A DNA stretch of 61,913 bases from Mucilaginibacter lacusdianchii (GTDB lineage Bacteria > Bacteroidota > Bacteroidia > Sphingobacteriales > Sphingobacteriaceae), in NCBI RefSeq assembly GCF_009770985.1, contig NZ_WSRW01000008.1, forward strand, positions 1-61,913, read 5' to 3'. The notes under the pieces are model-generated. The model had not been told where the DNA came from and searched no databases. It was given only the letters and a program-made list of their open reading frames with translations. Positions within the stretch are counted from its first letter, which is position 1; the number at the start of each line of letters is the position of its first letter. This document shows positions 26,683 to 34,876 of the stretch, piece by piece. Both the position numbers and the translations under genes were made by a program.

Positions 26683-28026
26683 TTAATTTGGCACGCGCAG
26701 CGACTCTTTCAACCAAAGCAGCTGAAACATAAAATAATCAAAATTCATTTCATGGGCTTTATCTGGCGCTACACGAAATTCTTTCTGATAGGTGGTTAGT
26801 TTGTTATACATACCAAAGCTGCAACGTGGCGGGCAGAACTCATCAAGCAAACCTACCCCCATCAATACAGGACACTCTATTTTACTCACAAAGTTTTGCG
26901 GATCATAGTAATCCCACACCCCTAAAAATTTTGCTTCAGTAAAGGTACGGTGTACCTTTAAGTAATCCTGAAAGCGGTTAACCGGCCATGTAGTTTGCGG
27001 AAACGAAGTTCCAATGTGATAGGCATCATGCATATCAGCATAAAGCGGTAATTCAAACGTACAGGCGGTTACGCGTTTGTCTAAAGCTGCTACCACAATA
27101 GCTAATGTAGCGCCTTGGCTCCCCCCTAATACAGCCACTTTATCAGTATTTAACCCCAGATTGGCATGCGCCATAACAAAATCAAGCCCGCGTATACAAT
27201 CCATGTAAACGCCACGGTATATGTACCGGTCGCGGGTTTCAATGTTGGTTACGTTATATTTATCGGCCTGTGGTGCTACAAAATCACGGCTCATACCGTT
27301 ACCACGCACATCTATAGCAAATACGGCAAAGTCGGGCTTATCCGTTTCGGGTTTCATGGGTATGTTGTAACCCGGCAACTTGTAAATCACCGGCCAGTTT
27401 TTACCTTCAGTAGGTACGGTCAGCCATCCCTTAATTTTTACTTTATCCAGCGAACGCATTTCAACCTTATACACTTTTACATAGCGGGTTGACTGCGTTG
27501 CATCTTCGGTTACTTTATACTCGGGCTGCACTTTGGCTAGTTCGTCTTTAGCTTTTGCCCAGAAACCGTCAAAATCGGCAGGTTTGTGCAATTCGGTTAC
27601 AATACGCTCGGGCGCTACCACAGCCACCCGCTTAACGGTGTCATCGTAATAAGACAAGTTAAATGCAAAATGTATGCGATAAACCCCCGGCTTTTGATGC
27701 GGCATCTTAATGCTGTACGTTTCTGCCCCGTGCTTACCTAAACGTACAGATGTACTGCCCGACCATACTTTTTTCCAATCATCGGTCAGCAAATCGTAAG
27801 TTAATTTACCGTCCTGACGCACGTTATAAGTACTTTTTACTTTTAGTTTGTAAGCAATCATGCCGTCCTCATCAAACACGGCATTTTTGTGCCCTGGCCT
27901 AGCATTGATAGTTATCTCGCCTTTTGGATCGTCACCTTCGTCTTGGGCCAGCGCCTTATTCGAACCCCAAAATGTAAGTAAGCAGCTAATAAAAATAAAT
28001 ATCCTGAAAACCCTGTATGCAGACAT
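26683..28026 (-). CDS. Acetyl-xylan-esterase-like hydrolase with N-terminal beta domain (copy 1)
   Basis: A 447-residue paralogue of the next gene with the same architecture. It has a signal peptide (FRIFIFISCLLTFWGSNKALAQ), a beta-sandwich-like region about 40-150 ending in YYDDTVKRVAVVAPERI, then the AXE1 domain with HKPADFDGFWAKAKDEL, Ser303 in GGSQGA, acid in GLLDEFCPP and His in DKAHEMNFD. The copies differ in the residues after the nucleophile (QGA vs MGG), pointing to different specificity. It starts 22 bases after the barrel gene at 28049, so it is very likely in one transcript with it. Confidence 0.8.
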   Translation of the reverse strand: MSAYRVFRIFIFISCLLTFWGSNKALAQDEGDDPKGEITINARPGHKNAVFDEDGMIAYKLKVKSTYNVRQDGKLTYDLLTDDWKKVWSGSTSVRLGKHGAETYSIKMPHQKPGVYRIHFAFNLSYYDDTVKRVAVVAPERIVTELHKPADFDGFWAKAKDELAKVQPEYKVTEDATQSTRYVKVYKVEMRSLDKVKIKGWLTVPTEGKNWPVIYKLPGYNIPMKPETDKPDFAVFAIDVRGNGMSRDFVAPQADKYNVTNIETRDRYIYRGVYMDCIRGLDFVMAHANLGLNTDKVAVLGGSQGATLAIVVAALDKRVTACTFELPLYADMHDAYHIGTSFPQTTWPVNRFQDYLKVHRTFTEAKFLGVWDYYDPQNFVSKIECPVLMGVGLLDEFCPPRCSFGMYNKLTTYQKEFRVAPDKAHEMNFDYFMFQLLWLKESLRVPN

Positions 28027-28048
28027 GGTATTACTGATTAAACAACAA

Positions 28049-28870
28049 TTAAAATTTATAGATCATAAACAAAGTACCACCTGTGCCGATAGAGGCATTA
28101 CGACCGGCAAGCGTATAAAATCCGCTGGCAAAAACAGAAACCTTGTTGGTAAACTGATGCCCGAAGCTGGCCGTACCTTTTACATAATAGCCATCGTACA
28201 CCAAATTGGGATTACGACTTATGAGTACTTTGTTAGAACTAAAGGAAGTAAGGCCGCCTATATCAAAAGTAACCTGATTTTTTTTGCGTTCATCCAGCGG
28301 TGTACCTACTGTAACATCATATACAATCTGGTTGGGTCCCTTGTCGTCCAGGTACCGGCGATAACCAGCCTCGGCATTGAAGTAAGAATTTTTCACAAAG
28401 GCACCGCTAAACATAAGTTTACCCTCGGCTCCTAAAGTGCCGTAACCCAAGGGCACGCCTGTTGATGTTACCGTATACAAAGGCGCAATTACACTGCCTT
28501 GTACTGATATAAAGCGTTTGTATTTAAATGCAACAATATTGTAGCTTAAACCCAATGTAGCATCGCCCAGGCCTGATTCGGTTTGCCGGCCGCCCACGTA
28601 CTTATTTTGCAGCGAAGTGAAGGGCAGGCTGATATATAAATCGGTTCGGCGGGTTAAGCCATAACCGGCCGTAACGCCAATTGAAACTGAACTAAAGCGG
28701 TTGCCGGCACCGGCTTCAACCTTAGTACCGTTAGCATCCCAGTAGTTTTTAGATGTGTAATAAGTAATGGAAGGTGCAATAACATGCCGGTATTTACCAA
28801 TAGGCCAACCTGCGTGGGCGTTAATGGTACACACCAACAACAATACGTTTAAAAAGTATATTCTTTTCAT
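28049..28870 (-). CDS. Outer-membrane beta-barrel protein, paralogue of the 24352 gene
   Basis: A 273-residue exported barrel (signal FLNVLLLVCTINAHA) with mature start GWPIGKYRHVIAPSITYY and the strand GLGDATLGLSYNIV. The C-terminus ends in a Phe (FMIYKF), the usual outer-membrane barrel terminus. It lies 35 bases after the acyltransferase and 22 before the first esterase. It and the 24352 protein flank the two esterases as a mirrored arrangement. Substrate and function are unknown. Confidence 0.7.
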   Translation of the reverse strand: MKRIYFLNVLLLVCTINAHAGWPIGKYRHVIAPSITYYTSKNYWDANGTKVEAGAGNRFSSVSIGVTAGYGLTRRTDLYISLPFTSLQNKYVGGRQTESGLGDATLGLSYNIVAFKYKRFISVQGSVIAPLYTVTSTGVPLGYGTLGAEGKLMFSGAFVKNSYFNAEAGYRRYLDDKGPNQIVYDVTVGTPLDERKKNQVTFDIGGLTSFSSNKVLISRNPNLVYDGYYVKGTASFGHQFTNKVSVFASGFYTLAGRNASIGTGGTLFMIYKF

Positions 28871-28905
28871 CCAGTGATATTAATGATACGAGATACAGGA
28901 AGCAT

Positions 28906-30138
28906 TTAACTTTTTACCGGTAGGGTAGCTTCTTTAACCGGTTTGTTGTTTTTTATCAAGAAATCCGAATTGCGGATGTAATGATTAAGCGGCTCTTCAA
29001 TAGTTTTGAACAGCAGTATGGATAAGGCATTGAGCAATACAAACTGCAATACCATGTTTATAATATCATTTTCAAAAGGCGAATGCCAATCCAGGCCTTT
29101 CACATCGTACCATTCAAATATACGGTCGTTCAGCCAGTTCATACCATCGTTAATGTAGTTGCGGATGTAACCTAAATGGATCAGATAAAAGATATAAGAA
29201 CTTTTGCCCAACAGTTCTACAAACGGGTTAGATAGCACCTTTTTCATAATAGTGCCTTCAGTAACCAAGCCGTAAAAAAACAAGGCAATAGAGATAGCTA
29301 ATAGATAGTTGTTGGTTACAATACCCATCGGATTGTGTAACCCTGCCGACCATCCTTTTGGTATAGGCAACGTAGACATGATACCCACACAAACAAAAAT
29401 CAGCAAAAAGCCTATGTAGGTATATTTGAAATTATTAGTGCGGTTTACACCTTTCTTAAGCAATATCAAAGCTAATTGTATCCCTACAAAAAACTCAAAG
29501 CAACGCCCAAAAAAGGTATGGATCATCATAAAAGTAAAGTTTCCGAAAAAGCCATACCAGTTAAAATGGCTAAACAGCAGCACCAGCAGGGCGCCGAAAC
29601 AGGTGATGATTACCGGCTGGATATAAAATTTTTTATAATTTTTTGCGATGAGGAAAATGAAAGGTGCCGAAAAGTAAAAGCACTCTTCAACTGTTAATGA
29701 CCAGCCCTGGGCGATGCCTGTGAACTTTAAATCGTCAAAAAAGCCGCGCACAAAAGTCACGTTCATCAACAGGATACCTGTTGCCGATGGAAAACTGCCG
29801 GTTACACCTTTATCACCCGAATAGTAGTAATAAATGAAAGCTCCCAGCGTAAGCAGCAGGTACATTGGGTAGATACGTGCAATACGATTTTTGAGATATT
29901 GCTTAAACCAGTTTTTAGTCAGATAAAAATTATCGTAATAACGATACGCAATTAAAAACCCAGATAATACAAAGAATATGGTTACCCCAATGTGAAATTC
30001 TTGTAGAAATCTTTGCACATAATGAGGAAAGTTTCCGTCAAAAATATACTCATAGTGTGAAATAAATACCAGGTAAGCGGCTAATGCCCGCACGCCTGTT
30101 AGCGCTGGAATATACTTGGGCAGGGATTTTTGCAACAC
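28906..30138 (-). CDS. Membrane O-acyltransferase (acyltransferase 3 / OafA family)
   Basis: A 410-residue polytopic inner-membrane protein with about 10 hydrophobic helices. The first loop has ALTGVRALAAYLVFISHYEY, with the conserved His in the SHYEY segment and HIGVTIFFVLSGFLIAYRY after it, typical of the family that acylates sugars of surface glycans using an intracellular acyl donor. The start is GTG 30138 or TTG 30135, as the frame gives no nearby ATG. Downstream neighbours are esterases, suggesting that acyl groups are added and removed on the same polymer (inference). Confidence 0.85.
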   Translation of the reverse strand: MLQKSLPKYIPALTGVRALAAYLVFISHYEYIFDGNFPHYVQRFLQEFHIGVTIFFVLSGFLIAYRYYDNFYLTKNWFKQYLKNRIARIYPMYLLLTLGAFIYYYYSGDKGVTGSFPSATGILLMNVTFVRGFFDDLKFTGIAQGWSLTVEECFYFSAPFIFLIAKNYKKFYIQPVIITCFGALLVLLFSHFNWYGFFGNFTFMMIHTFFGRCFEFFVGIQLALILLKKGVNRTNNFKYTYIGFLLIFVCVGIMSTLPIPKGWSAGLHNPMGIVTNNYLLAISIALFFYGLVTEGTIMKKVLSNPFVELLGKSSYIFYLIHLGYIRNYINDGMNWLNDRIFEWYDVKGLDWHSPFENDIINMVLQFVLLNALSILLFKTIEEPLNHYIRNSDFLIKNNKPVKEATLPVKS

Positions 30139-30201
30139 AATAGTTAAAATTAAACTGGGAATTAACGATGTATTATTTACAAAGAAAATACCAATTCAAC
30201 C

Positions 30202-31155
30202 TTACACTAACGCCGATCCTTGTATTACACCGCGACTTATTATTTTTTGATCAATATAATGCTGTATTTCAGATTTTTTAAGATTCCAGTTGGGCGCAAT
30301 CAGCAACTCCCAATCGGATATGCCGAACAGCCGCTGCACCACCACATCCGGGCGTACCAGCGGCAACAACTCGCATAAAAACTCGGCATATTCGTCGAGC
30401 GTAAATAGCTTAAACGGTTCGCGTTTATATTTAACGCCCATTACCGAACCTTCTACAATATGCAGGTGATGAAATTTTACAAACTTGATTTGCTTGAAGC
30501 GATTGATCTCATCAGCATAGCGTAACATCATCTCTTTGGTTTCCCACGGAAATCCGAAGATCGTGTGCACGCATATATCCAGTTTGCTATTCTCGGTTAG
30601 CTTTAAAGCTTTTATCAGATCCTCATGCGTACAGCCGCGGTTTATTTGCACAAGGGTATCATTGTAGATAGATTCCATACCCATTTCCAAATCCACATCA
30701 AATCTATCGGTATAGCTTTCAAGCAGGGCTATTTTTTCGGCATCGATACAATCCGGGCGTGTACCTACTGATAGGCCTACAATGTCTTCAGTATTGATGC
30801 TTAATGCTTCATCGTACAGCATTTTCAGGTAATGCGTTGGCGCATAAGTATTGGTATTGGGCTGAAAGTAAATGATAAACTTATCGGCCTTGTTGCCTTT
30901 ACGTGCACGTTCCATACCCTGAATAACCTGTTCGCGCAGTGACGGGTTTTTGCGGGATACCGATGGAGTAAACGAATCGACATTACAGTATGTGCAGCCA
31001 CCATAGCCCTTAGAACCATCGCGATTAGGACAGGTAAACCCGCCATCCACAATTACTTTAAATACCCGTTGCCCTTCATATTTTTTACGCAGCCAGGCTC
31101 CGTAATTGTTATATCCTTTAAACCCTTGTGTAACTGTAGCTTCTGTAACTTGCAT
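30202..31155 (-). CDS. TIGR01212 family radical SAM protein (YhcC-like)
   Basis: A 317-residue radical SAM protein. The cluster Cys residues are 42, 54 and 57 in CPNRDGSKGYGGCTYC, the C-x11-C-x2-C spacing of the TIGR01212/YhcC family, so one 4Fe-4S cluster and SAM are expected. The frame opens at a TTG inside the -7 element, so the ATG at 31155 is the real start. The reaction is unknown. Family members are widespread and unlinked to a defined pathway. The C-terminus carries IAPNWNLKKSEIQHYID. Confidence 0.9.
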   Translation of the reverse strand: MQVTEATVTQGFKGYNNYGAWLRKKYEGQRVFKVIVDGGFTCPNRDGSKGYGGCTYCNVDSFTPSVSRKNPSLREQVIQGMERARKGNKADKFIIYFQPNTNTYAPTHYLKMLYDEALSINTEDIVGLSVGTRPDCIDAEKIALLESYTDRFDVDLEMGMESIYNDTLVQINRGCTHEDLIKALKLTENSKLDICVHTIFGFPWETKEMMLRYADEINRFKQIKFVKFHHLHIVEGSVMGVKYKREPFKLFTLDEYAEFLCELLPLVRPDVVVQRLFGISDWELLIAPNWNLKKSEIQHYIDQKIISRGVIQGSALV

Positions 31156-31161
31156 GTTATG

Positions 31162-31169
31162 CAAAGATA
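31162..31169 (-). promoter_or_regulatory. -7 element for the TIGR01212 gene
   Basis: On the - strand, TATCTTTG is a perfect TAnnTTTG element ending 6 bases before the ATG at 31155. It shows that the earlier in-frame TTG lies in the promoter, not in the gene. Confidence 0.55.
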
Positions 31170-31525
31170 CAGTTTTTGGTTTGGGATTGTAGAAAGTTGA
31201 TTTTGGGATTTACAAGGAGGTGATAAATAGAGAGAGTTACTATGATGCTTTATCTATGCTTTTTATTTGTTTATGCTGTTAGTTTAACATCCTTTAGTGC
31301 TATTGAACTTACTTCGTCTGCTCATTGCCGCAGGGGCTAGTTCTTTTGTCATAGCTACAAAAGAACCAAAAAAGCCTAGCTGTTGCGATCACCTAACTAC
31401 CCACACGCCCAACGCTGGCCCGGGCGCAACAGCGGGCCTTTGCGCTTTTTGTCTTAAACCTAAATTTCATTCCCTCACCGCACCTGTTTGCAATCCTTGT
31501 CCGTTGCAGACAATACTTAACCTTT
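31170..31525. other. Intergenic region with repeat-like element
   Basis: No gene of normal size. It holds an exact Shine-Dalgarno 11-mer AAGGAGGTGAT (31214-31224) and a 32-codon frame from ATG 31242 to TAG 31340 that reads like a hydrophobic leader. A perfect hairpin GTTCTTTTGT / ACAAAAGAAC (31340-31366) and a GC-rich segment (31400-31450) follow. The hairpin plus GC segment resembles dispersed intergenic elements I know from Sphingobacteriaceae genomes. I cannot confirm copy number here. Confidence 0.4.
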
Positions 31526-32545
31526 CTATCGCTTCTCTACTTTATCATAAAACCCACCGAACGAATTCATTTTTACGGCATCTTCGCGGAAGAAGTCGCC
31601 GGGGAAACCCAATGGTATTTGGCTGACCTCATCCAGGCGTTTTAAATGCTCATTGCTAAGCACTACATCTATTGATTTTAGGTTTTCCTGCAATTGCTCA
31701 ATTTTAGTAGCGCCAACAATAGGAATGCACGAAAAACCTTGCTGAACCGTCCATGCCAGGGCTACGTGCGATGCTGATACGTTCAGCTCATCGGCTATAG
31801 CTACTACTTCACGTGTTATGCGTTCGCTGTTTTCATTCAGGCGGTTGCTTTCGGGTTTAATGCGGCCTTTATCGCCACGTAAATATTTACCGGTGAGCGC
31901 ACCGCCACCCAGCGGAGCCCATGGGGTTACCGTCATACCAAAGTGTTTAGCCATAGGTATCAGTTCGCGTTCGGGTGTGCGTTGTATCAGGCTATACTCT
32001 ACCTGTAAGGCAATTAGTTGACTCCAGCCCATTAATTCGGCCAGCGTGTTGCCTTTGGCTACTACCCAGGCTGGCGTATCGCTGATAGCAGCGTAATTCA
32101 CTTTACCTTGCCTGATCAGATCGTCCAAGCCGCGCAACACTTCATCAATGGGTGTAATATTATCCCAAATGTGCAGGTACAGCACGTCAATAAAATCGGT
32201 TTTTAAGCGCTTTAAACTGTCTTCCACACTACGCATCATGTTTTTGCGGTTATTGCCAGATGCATTGGGATTGGTTTGATTATCTTTCAGCGTATATTTA
32301 GTAGCCAGCACAAAGTAATCGCGGTCATGGTTTTGCAGGTATTCGCCGATAATCTTTTCACTGGTGCCTAGCTTATATACATTGGCTGTATCTAAAAAAT
32401 TACCGCCGGCATTGGCAAAGGCGTCCATAATAGCGAAACTGGTATCTTTATCAGCACCCCAGCCCCCTTCGGTGCCAAAGCCCATAGTGCCCAAACAAAG
32501 TTGTGATACTTTAAGGCCCGACCGGCCCAGTAATTTGTAATTCAT
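31526..32545 (-). CDS. Aldo/keto reductase
   Basis: A 339-residue NAD(P)H-dependent (beta/alpha)8 oxidoreductase. The N-terminus reads YKLLGRSGLKVSQLCLGTMGFG. The catalytic tetrad regions are DTANVYKLGTSEKIIGE (Asp and Tyr), FVLATKYTL (Lys) and LYLHIWDN (His). SCIPIVGATKIEQLQENLKS is the C-terminal cofactor-binding segment. It resembles the YajO/Tas-type bacterial group of AKRs. Substrate unknown. It is a single gene. Confidence 0.9.
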   Translation of the reverse strand: MNYKLLGRSGLKVSQLCLGTMGFGTEGGWGADKDTSFAIMDAFANAGGNFLDTANVYKLGTSEKIIGEYLQNHDRDYFVLATKYTLKDNQTNPNASGNNRKNMMRSVEDSLKRLKTDFIDVLYLHIWDNITPIDEVLRGLDDLIRQGKVNYAAISDTPAWVVAKGNTLAELMGWSQLIALQVEYSLIQRTPERELIPMAKHFGMTVTPWAPLGGGALTGKYLRGDKGRIKPESNRLNENSERITREVVAIADELNVSASHVALAWTVQQGFSCIPIVGATKIEQLQENLKSIDVVLSNEHLKRLDEVSQIPLGFPGDFFREDAVKMNSFGGFYDKVEKR

Positions 32546-32672
32546 AATACAAGCGGATGATTTTGCAATGCAAGTATAACAAAAAAGCGGCTCTGAGGTT
32601 CTGGGGCTTTAGTACCTCCGCACAAACAATAATAAAGCTGTGTTGTAGATTACAACATACCGTCCGTTAGAT

Positions 32673-33002
32673 ATGAAAATCATTGAAACCAAAACACCGG
32701 TTAATCTTGCCGAACTAACCGCTTTTTTGAGCAGCAAACTTGTACCTGCTTTTAAAGAGCGCCGCCAAACCGACATTGGCCTGCAGGTAACGCAAAACGG
32801 CAACACTGTTACCGTTGCCGCACCAAATTTATATGATAGCTTTTTGTTTCAGATAGAAGATCTGGGAACTGAACTTCATATCATTAAATCAGAGCACTAT
32901 ACGGATGATGTAAATGTATTAACGCTGGAAGATATATTGAACAGCACCCTGCTGGAATATCCAGGCCGAGATAATATTAATTTTATTGCTGAGGAATCTT
33001 AA
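32673..33002 (+). CDS. Hypothetical protein, 109 residues
   Basis: A small soluble protein with no signal peptide or membrane segment. It has alternating beta and helix character, with LAELTAFLSSKLVPAFKERR, IGLQVTQNGNTVTVAAPNLYDSFLFQIEDLG and a C-terminal acidic tail. I do not recognise the family. It is monocistronic, divergent from the aldo/keto reductase and ends before a strong terminator. Clear coding-type composition and an ATG with upstream space support it as real. Confidence 0.65.
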   Translation: MKIIETKTPVNLAELTAFLSSKLVPAFKERRQTDIGLQVTQNGNTVTVAAPNLYDSFLFQIEDLGTELHIIKSEHYTDDVNVLTLEDILNSTLLEYPGRDNINFIAEES

Positions 33003-33049
33003 CCTTTTACTGAGAATAAAAGTTTTATATAACATGGGCCTAATAAACA

Positions 33050-33087
33050 AAAATGTCATCTCAAACTATCGTTCGAGATGACATTTT
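33050..33087. terminator. Bidirectional terminator built from the dispersed repeat
   Basis: Perfect 13-bp stem AAAATGTCATCTC / GAGATGACATTTT with a 12-base loop. It contains the repeat core ACTATCGTTCGAGATGACA (33065-33083), which recurs at 58744 and 61841. It lies between convergent genes. Confidence 0.75.
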
Positions 33088-33112
33088 CTTTTTTACTTTC
33101 TTGCAAGATTTT

Positions 33113-34093
33113 TTATCCGTGTATCCAGCTGAATTTATATTCCAGCATAGGGTTTTTCATGCGCTCGGCAACACGCAGTAAGCGATTAGGCAAACTAGTG
33201 ATATAATCGCGTGCTTTTTCGCCAGCCTCGTTAAGCTCGGTACGGCTTTCAATTTGCCAGTCTTCTATCAGGTCTTTCAAAATATCAACGTAATCGACAG
33301 CCGTATAAATTCCCAAACGCTGTGCTGCATCCGTAAAGTGACCAAAAGTTTGACCTACTTTTAAACCAACCTCGCGCAGGAAGTGAGCTGGCATCACAAT
33401 CTTTTTGCGCATCATATCTTCAAACGCAATCATGGCCTCGCTGGCATCCACTTCAAATATTTTACTGATAAAGTGTTTATATGCTTTGGCATGGCGGGCT
33501 TCATCAGATGCAATAACGCCGCACATTTTTGACAGCAAGGTATCACCGTCCTTTTTTGCCTGTGAAGCTACACGACGGTGTGACACATTAGTAGCCAGTT
33601 CTTGAAAAGAGGTATAAATAAAGTTACGGTACGGATCGGTACCGGTGCCTATATCAAAACCGTCAGCAATCAGGTACTGGGTAGAAACTTCCATGGCACG
33701 CATGTTTACACGGCCAGAAAGGTATAAGTATTTGTTCAGCAAATCGCCGTGGCGGTTTTCTTCGGCAGTCCAATGGCGGGTCCAGGTCATCCAGCCGCTA
33801 TGTTCATCTTTATCCACACCCTCTACCATTGATAACCACGACTCATAGGTAGGCAGTGCCTCTTCGGTAATGGTATCACCAATTAAAACAGCTACCAAAT
33901 CGTAAGATAAACCCTTCGCACTTTCCTGCAATTCTTTAATCTCAGAAAAAAAGGTATCACGGGTAGAATCAGGCAATAAATCAGATGGTTGCCAGATCTG
34001 ATCAATTGGCTTTAAAAATTCATGCATTTTTTCAAGCATGTATTTTTCTATATGTTTCATCACCTCACGGCGCTTTTCTTCAAAAAATCTCAT
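33113..34093 (-). CDS. Acyl-ACP desaturase (ferritin-like diiron)
   Basis: A 326-residue soluble fatty-acid desaturase of the stearoyl-ACP Delta9 family, which introduces a double bond into ACP-bound chains using O2 and ferredoxin. The diiron ligands are visible as E112-x2-H115 (EENRH at 111-115) and E198-x2-H201 (DEARH at 197-201), with bridging Glu candidates in TEEALPTYES and SFQELATN. The ATG 34093 is 17 bases after a TAACTTTG element. Length is close to the bacterial family norm. It complements the anaerobic-type fabI system by making unsaturated lipids aerobically. Confidence 0.9.
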   Translation of the reverse strand: MRFFEEKRREVMKHIEKYMLEKMHEFLKPIDQIWQPSDLLPDSTRDTFFSEIKELQESAKGLSYDLVAVLIGDTITEEALPTYESWLSMVEGVDKDEHSGWMTWTRHWTAEENRHGDLLNKYLYLSGRVNMRAMEVSTQYLIADGFDIGTGTDPYRNFIYTSFQELATNVSHRRVASQAKKDGDTLLSKMCGVIASDEARHAKAYKHFISKIFEVDASEAMIAFEDMMRKKIVMPAHFLREVGLKVGQTFGHFTDAAQRLGIYTAVDYVDILKDLIEDWQIESRTELNEAGEKARDYITSLPNRLLRVAERMKNPMLEYKFSWIHG

Positions 34094-34109
34094 AATCGTA
34101 GTCAGTAGG

Positions 34110-34117
34110 CAAAGTTA
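34110..34117 (-). promoter_or_regulatory. -7 element for the desaturase gene
   Basis: TAACTTTG on the - strand is a perfect TAnnTTTG match, 16 bases before the ATG. Confidence 0.5.
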
Positions 34118-34876
34118 AGCATAATTGCCGGGTTAATAGTTATGTATTAATTATTTTAACGGCACAAAGGATGCCTTGTTTCAAAGTGACGAATTAAATA
34201 GTGATATATGAGACGAAATTTATGATGGTTCGTTTAATGTCCATTCTATTATTTTAACACACGGACTATTTGCCTGAAGAATATTGTGCTAAAATGCAAG
34301 TGGTGATTGTTAAACCCTCCCTCAATACAAAATCTGTTCATAGGAATTTTTTCCACAGTTTCGGGAAAACAAGCCCCGTGTGTGACACCTCTATTGCAAA
34401 ATTCTCATTATCGTCATTAGTATAAATCAAATTGTTTGTTCAGATTAATCCATTTTCAAACAGCTGTTTTGTACTTTGTGAGAATATAATTGAGAAGTTA
34501 AATGGTCACTTAAATATTTAAAAGCGCTGAGAGGTTATCACATCAAAACAAGCCTTTTTTAAGTATTAGTAAATTAAATGAGCCTGATCTAAGTCTATTA
34601 ACTTATCAAGACATAGCTTTTTTAACATTAGCCTATGGCATCTCATCCATAAATAAACGCATCTAGTTAAAGGCGTTGTAAGTTAATAATGCAGGTAATT
34701 GGTTTGCTTTTTGCAGATTGGGGGTAGGTAAAATACCGATCGGTTATAAAACTTTACAAACTGTTGATGCGTAACAGGCTTTTTAACTATCGCTTTACTA
34801 TTGATTAAACATATTGTTATTTTAACAACCAAAACTATTTCGGTTGATTTGAACTGTTAATACCCTAATTAATTCG
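34118..34876. other. Long intergenic region upstream of the histidine kinase
   Basis: About 760 bases, AT-rich, with no frame of note and no RNA gene recognised. CTGAGA (34527) and CTGATCT (34584) vaguely recall a TPP riboswitch but the rest does not fit. The large size next to the exopolysaccharide locus suggests complex control or an unannotated small RNA. I see no supporting structure. Confidence 0.35.

Noticed and set aside
24352..30138. Polysaccharide utilisation locus
   Set aside because: No SusC/SusD pair, no endo-acting glycosidase and no adjacent regulator.
34527..34590. CTGAGA and CTGATCT motifs resembling a TPP riboswitch
   Set aside because: The GGGGTGC-like 5' part and the conserved 3' stem are absent, the spacing is wrong, and no thiamine gene follows.
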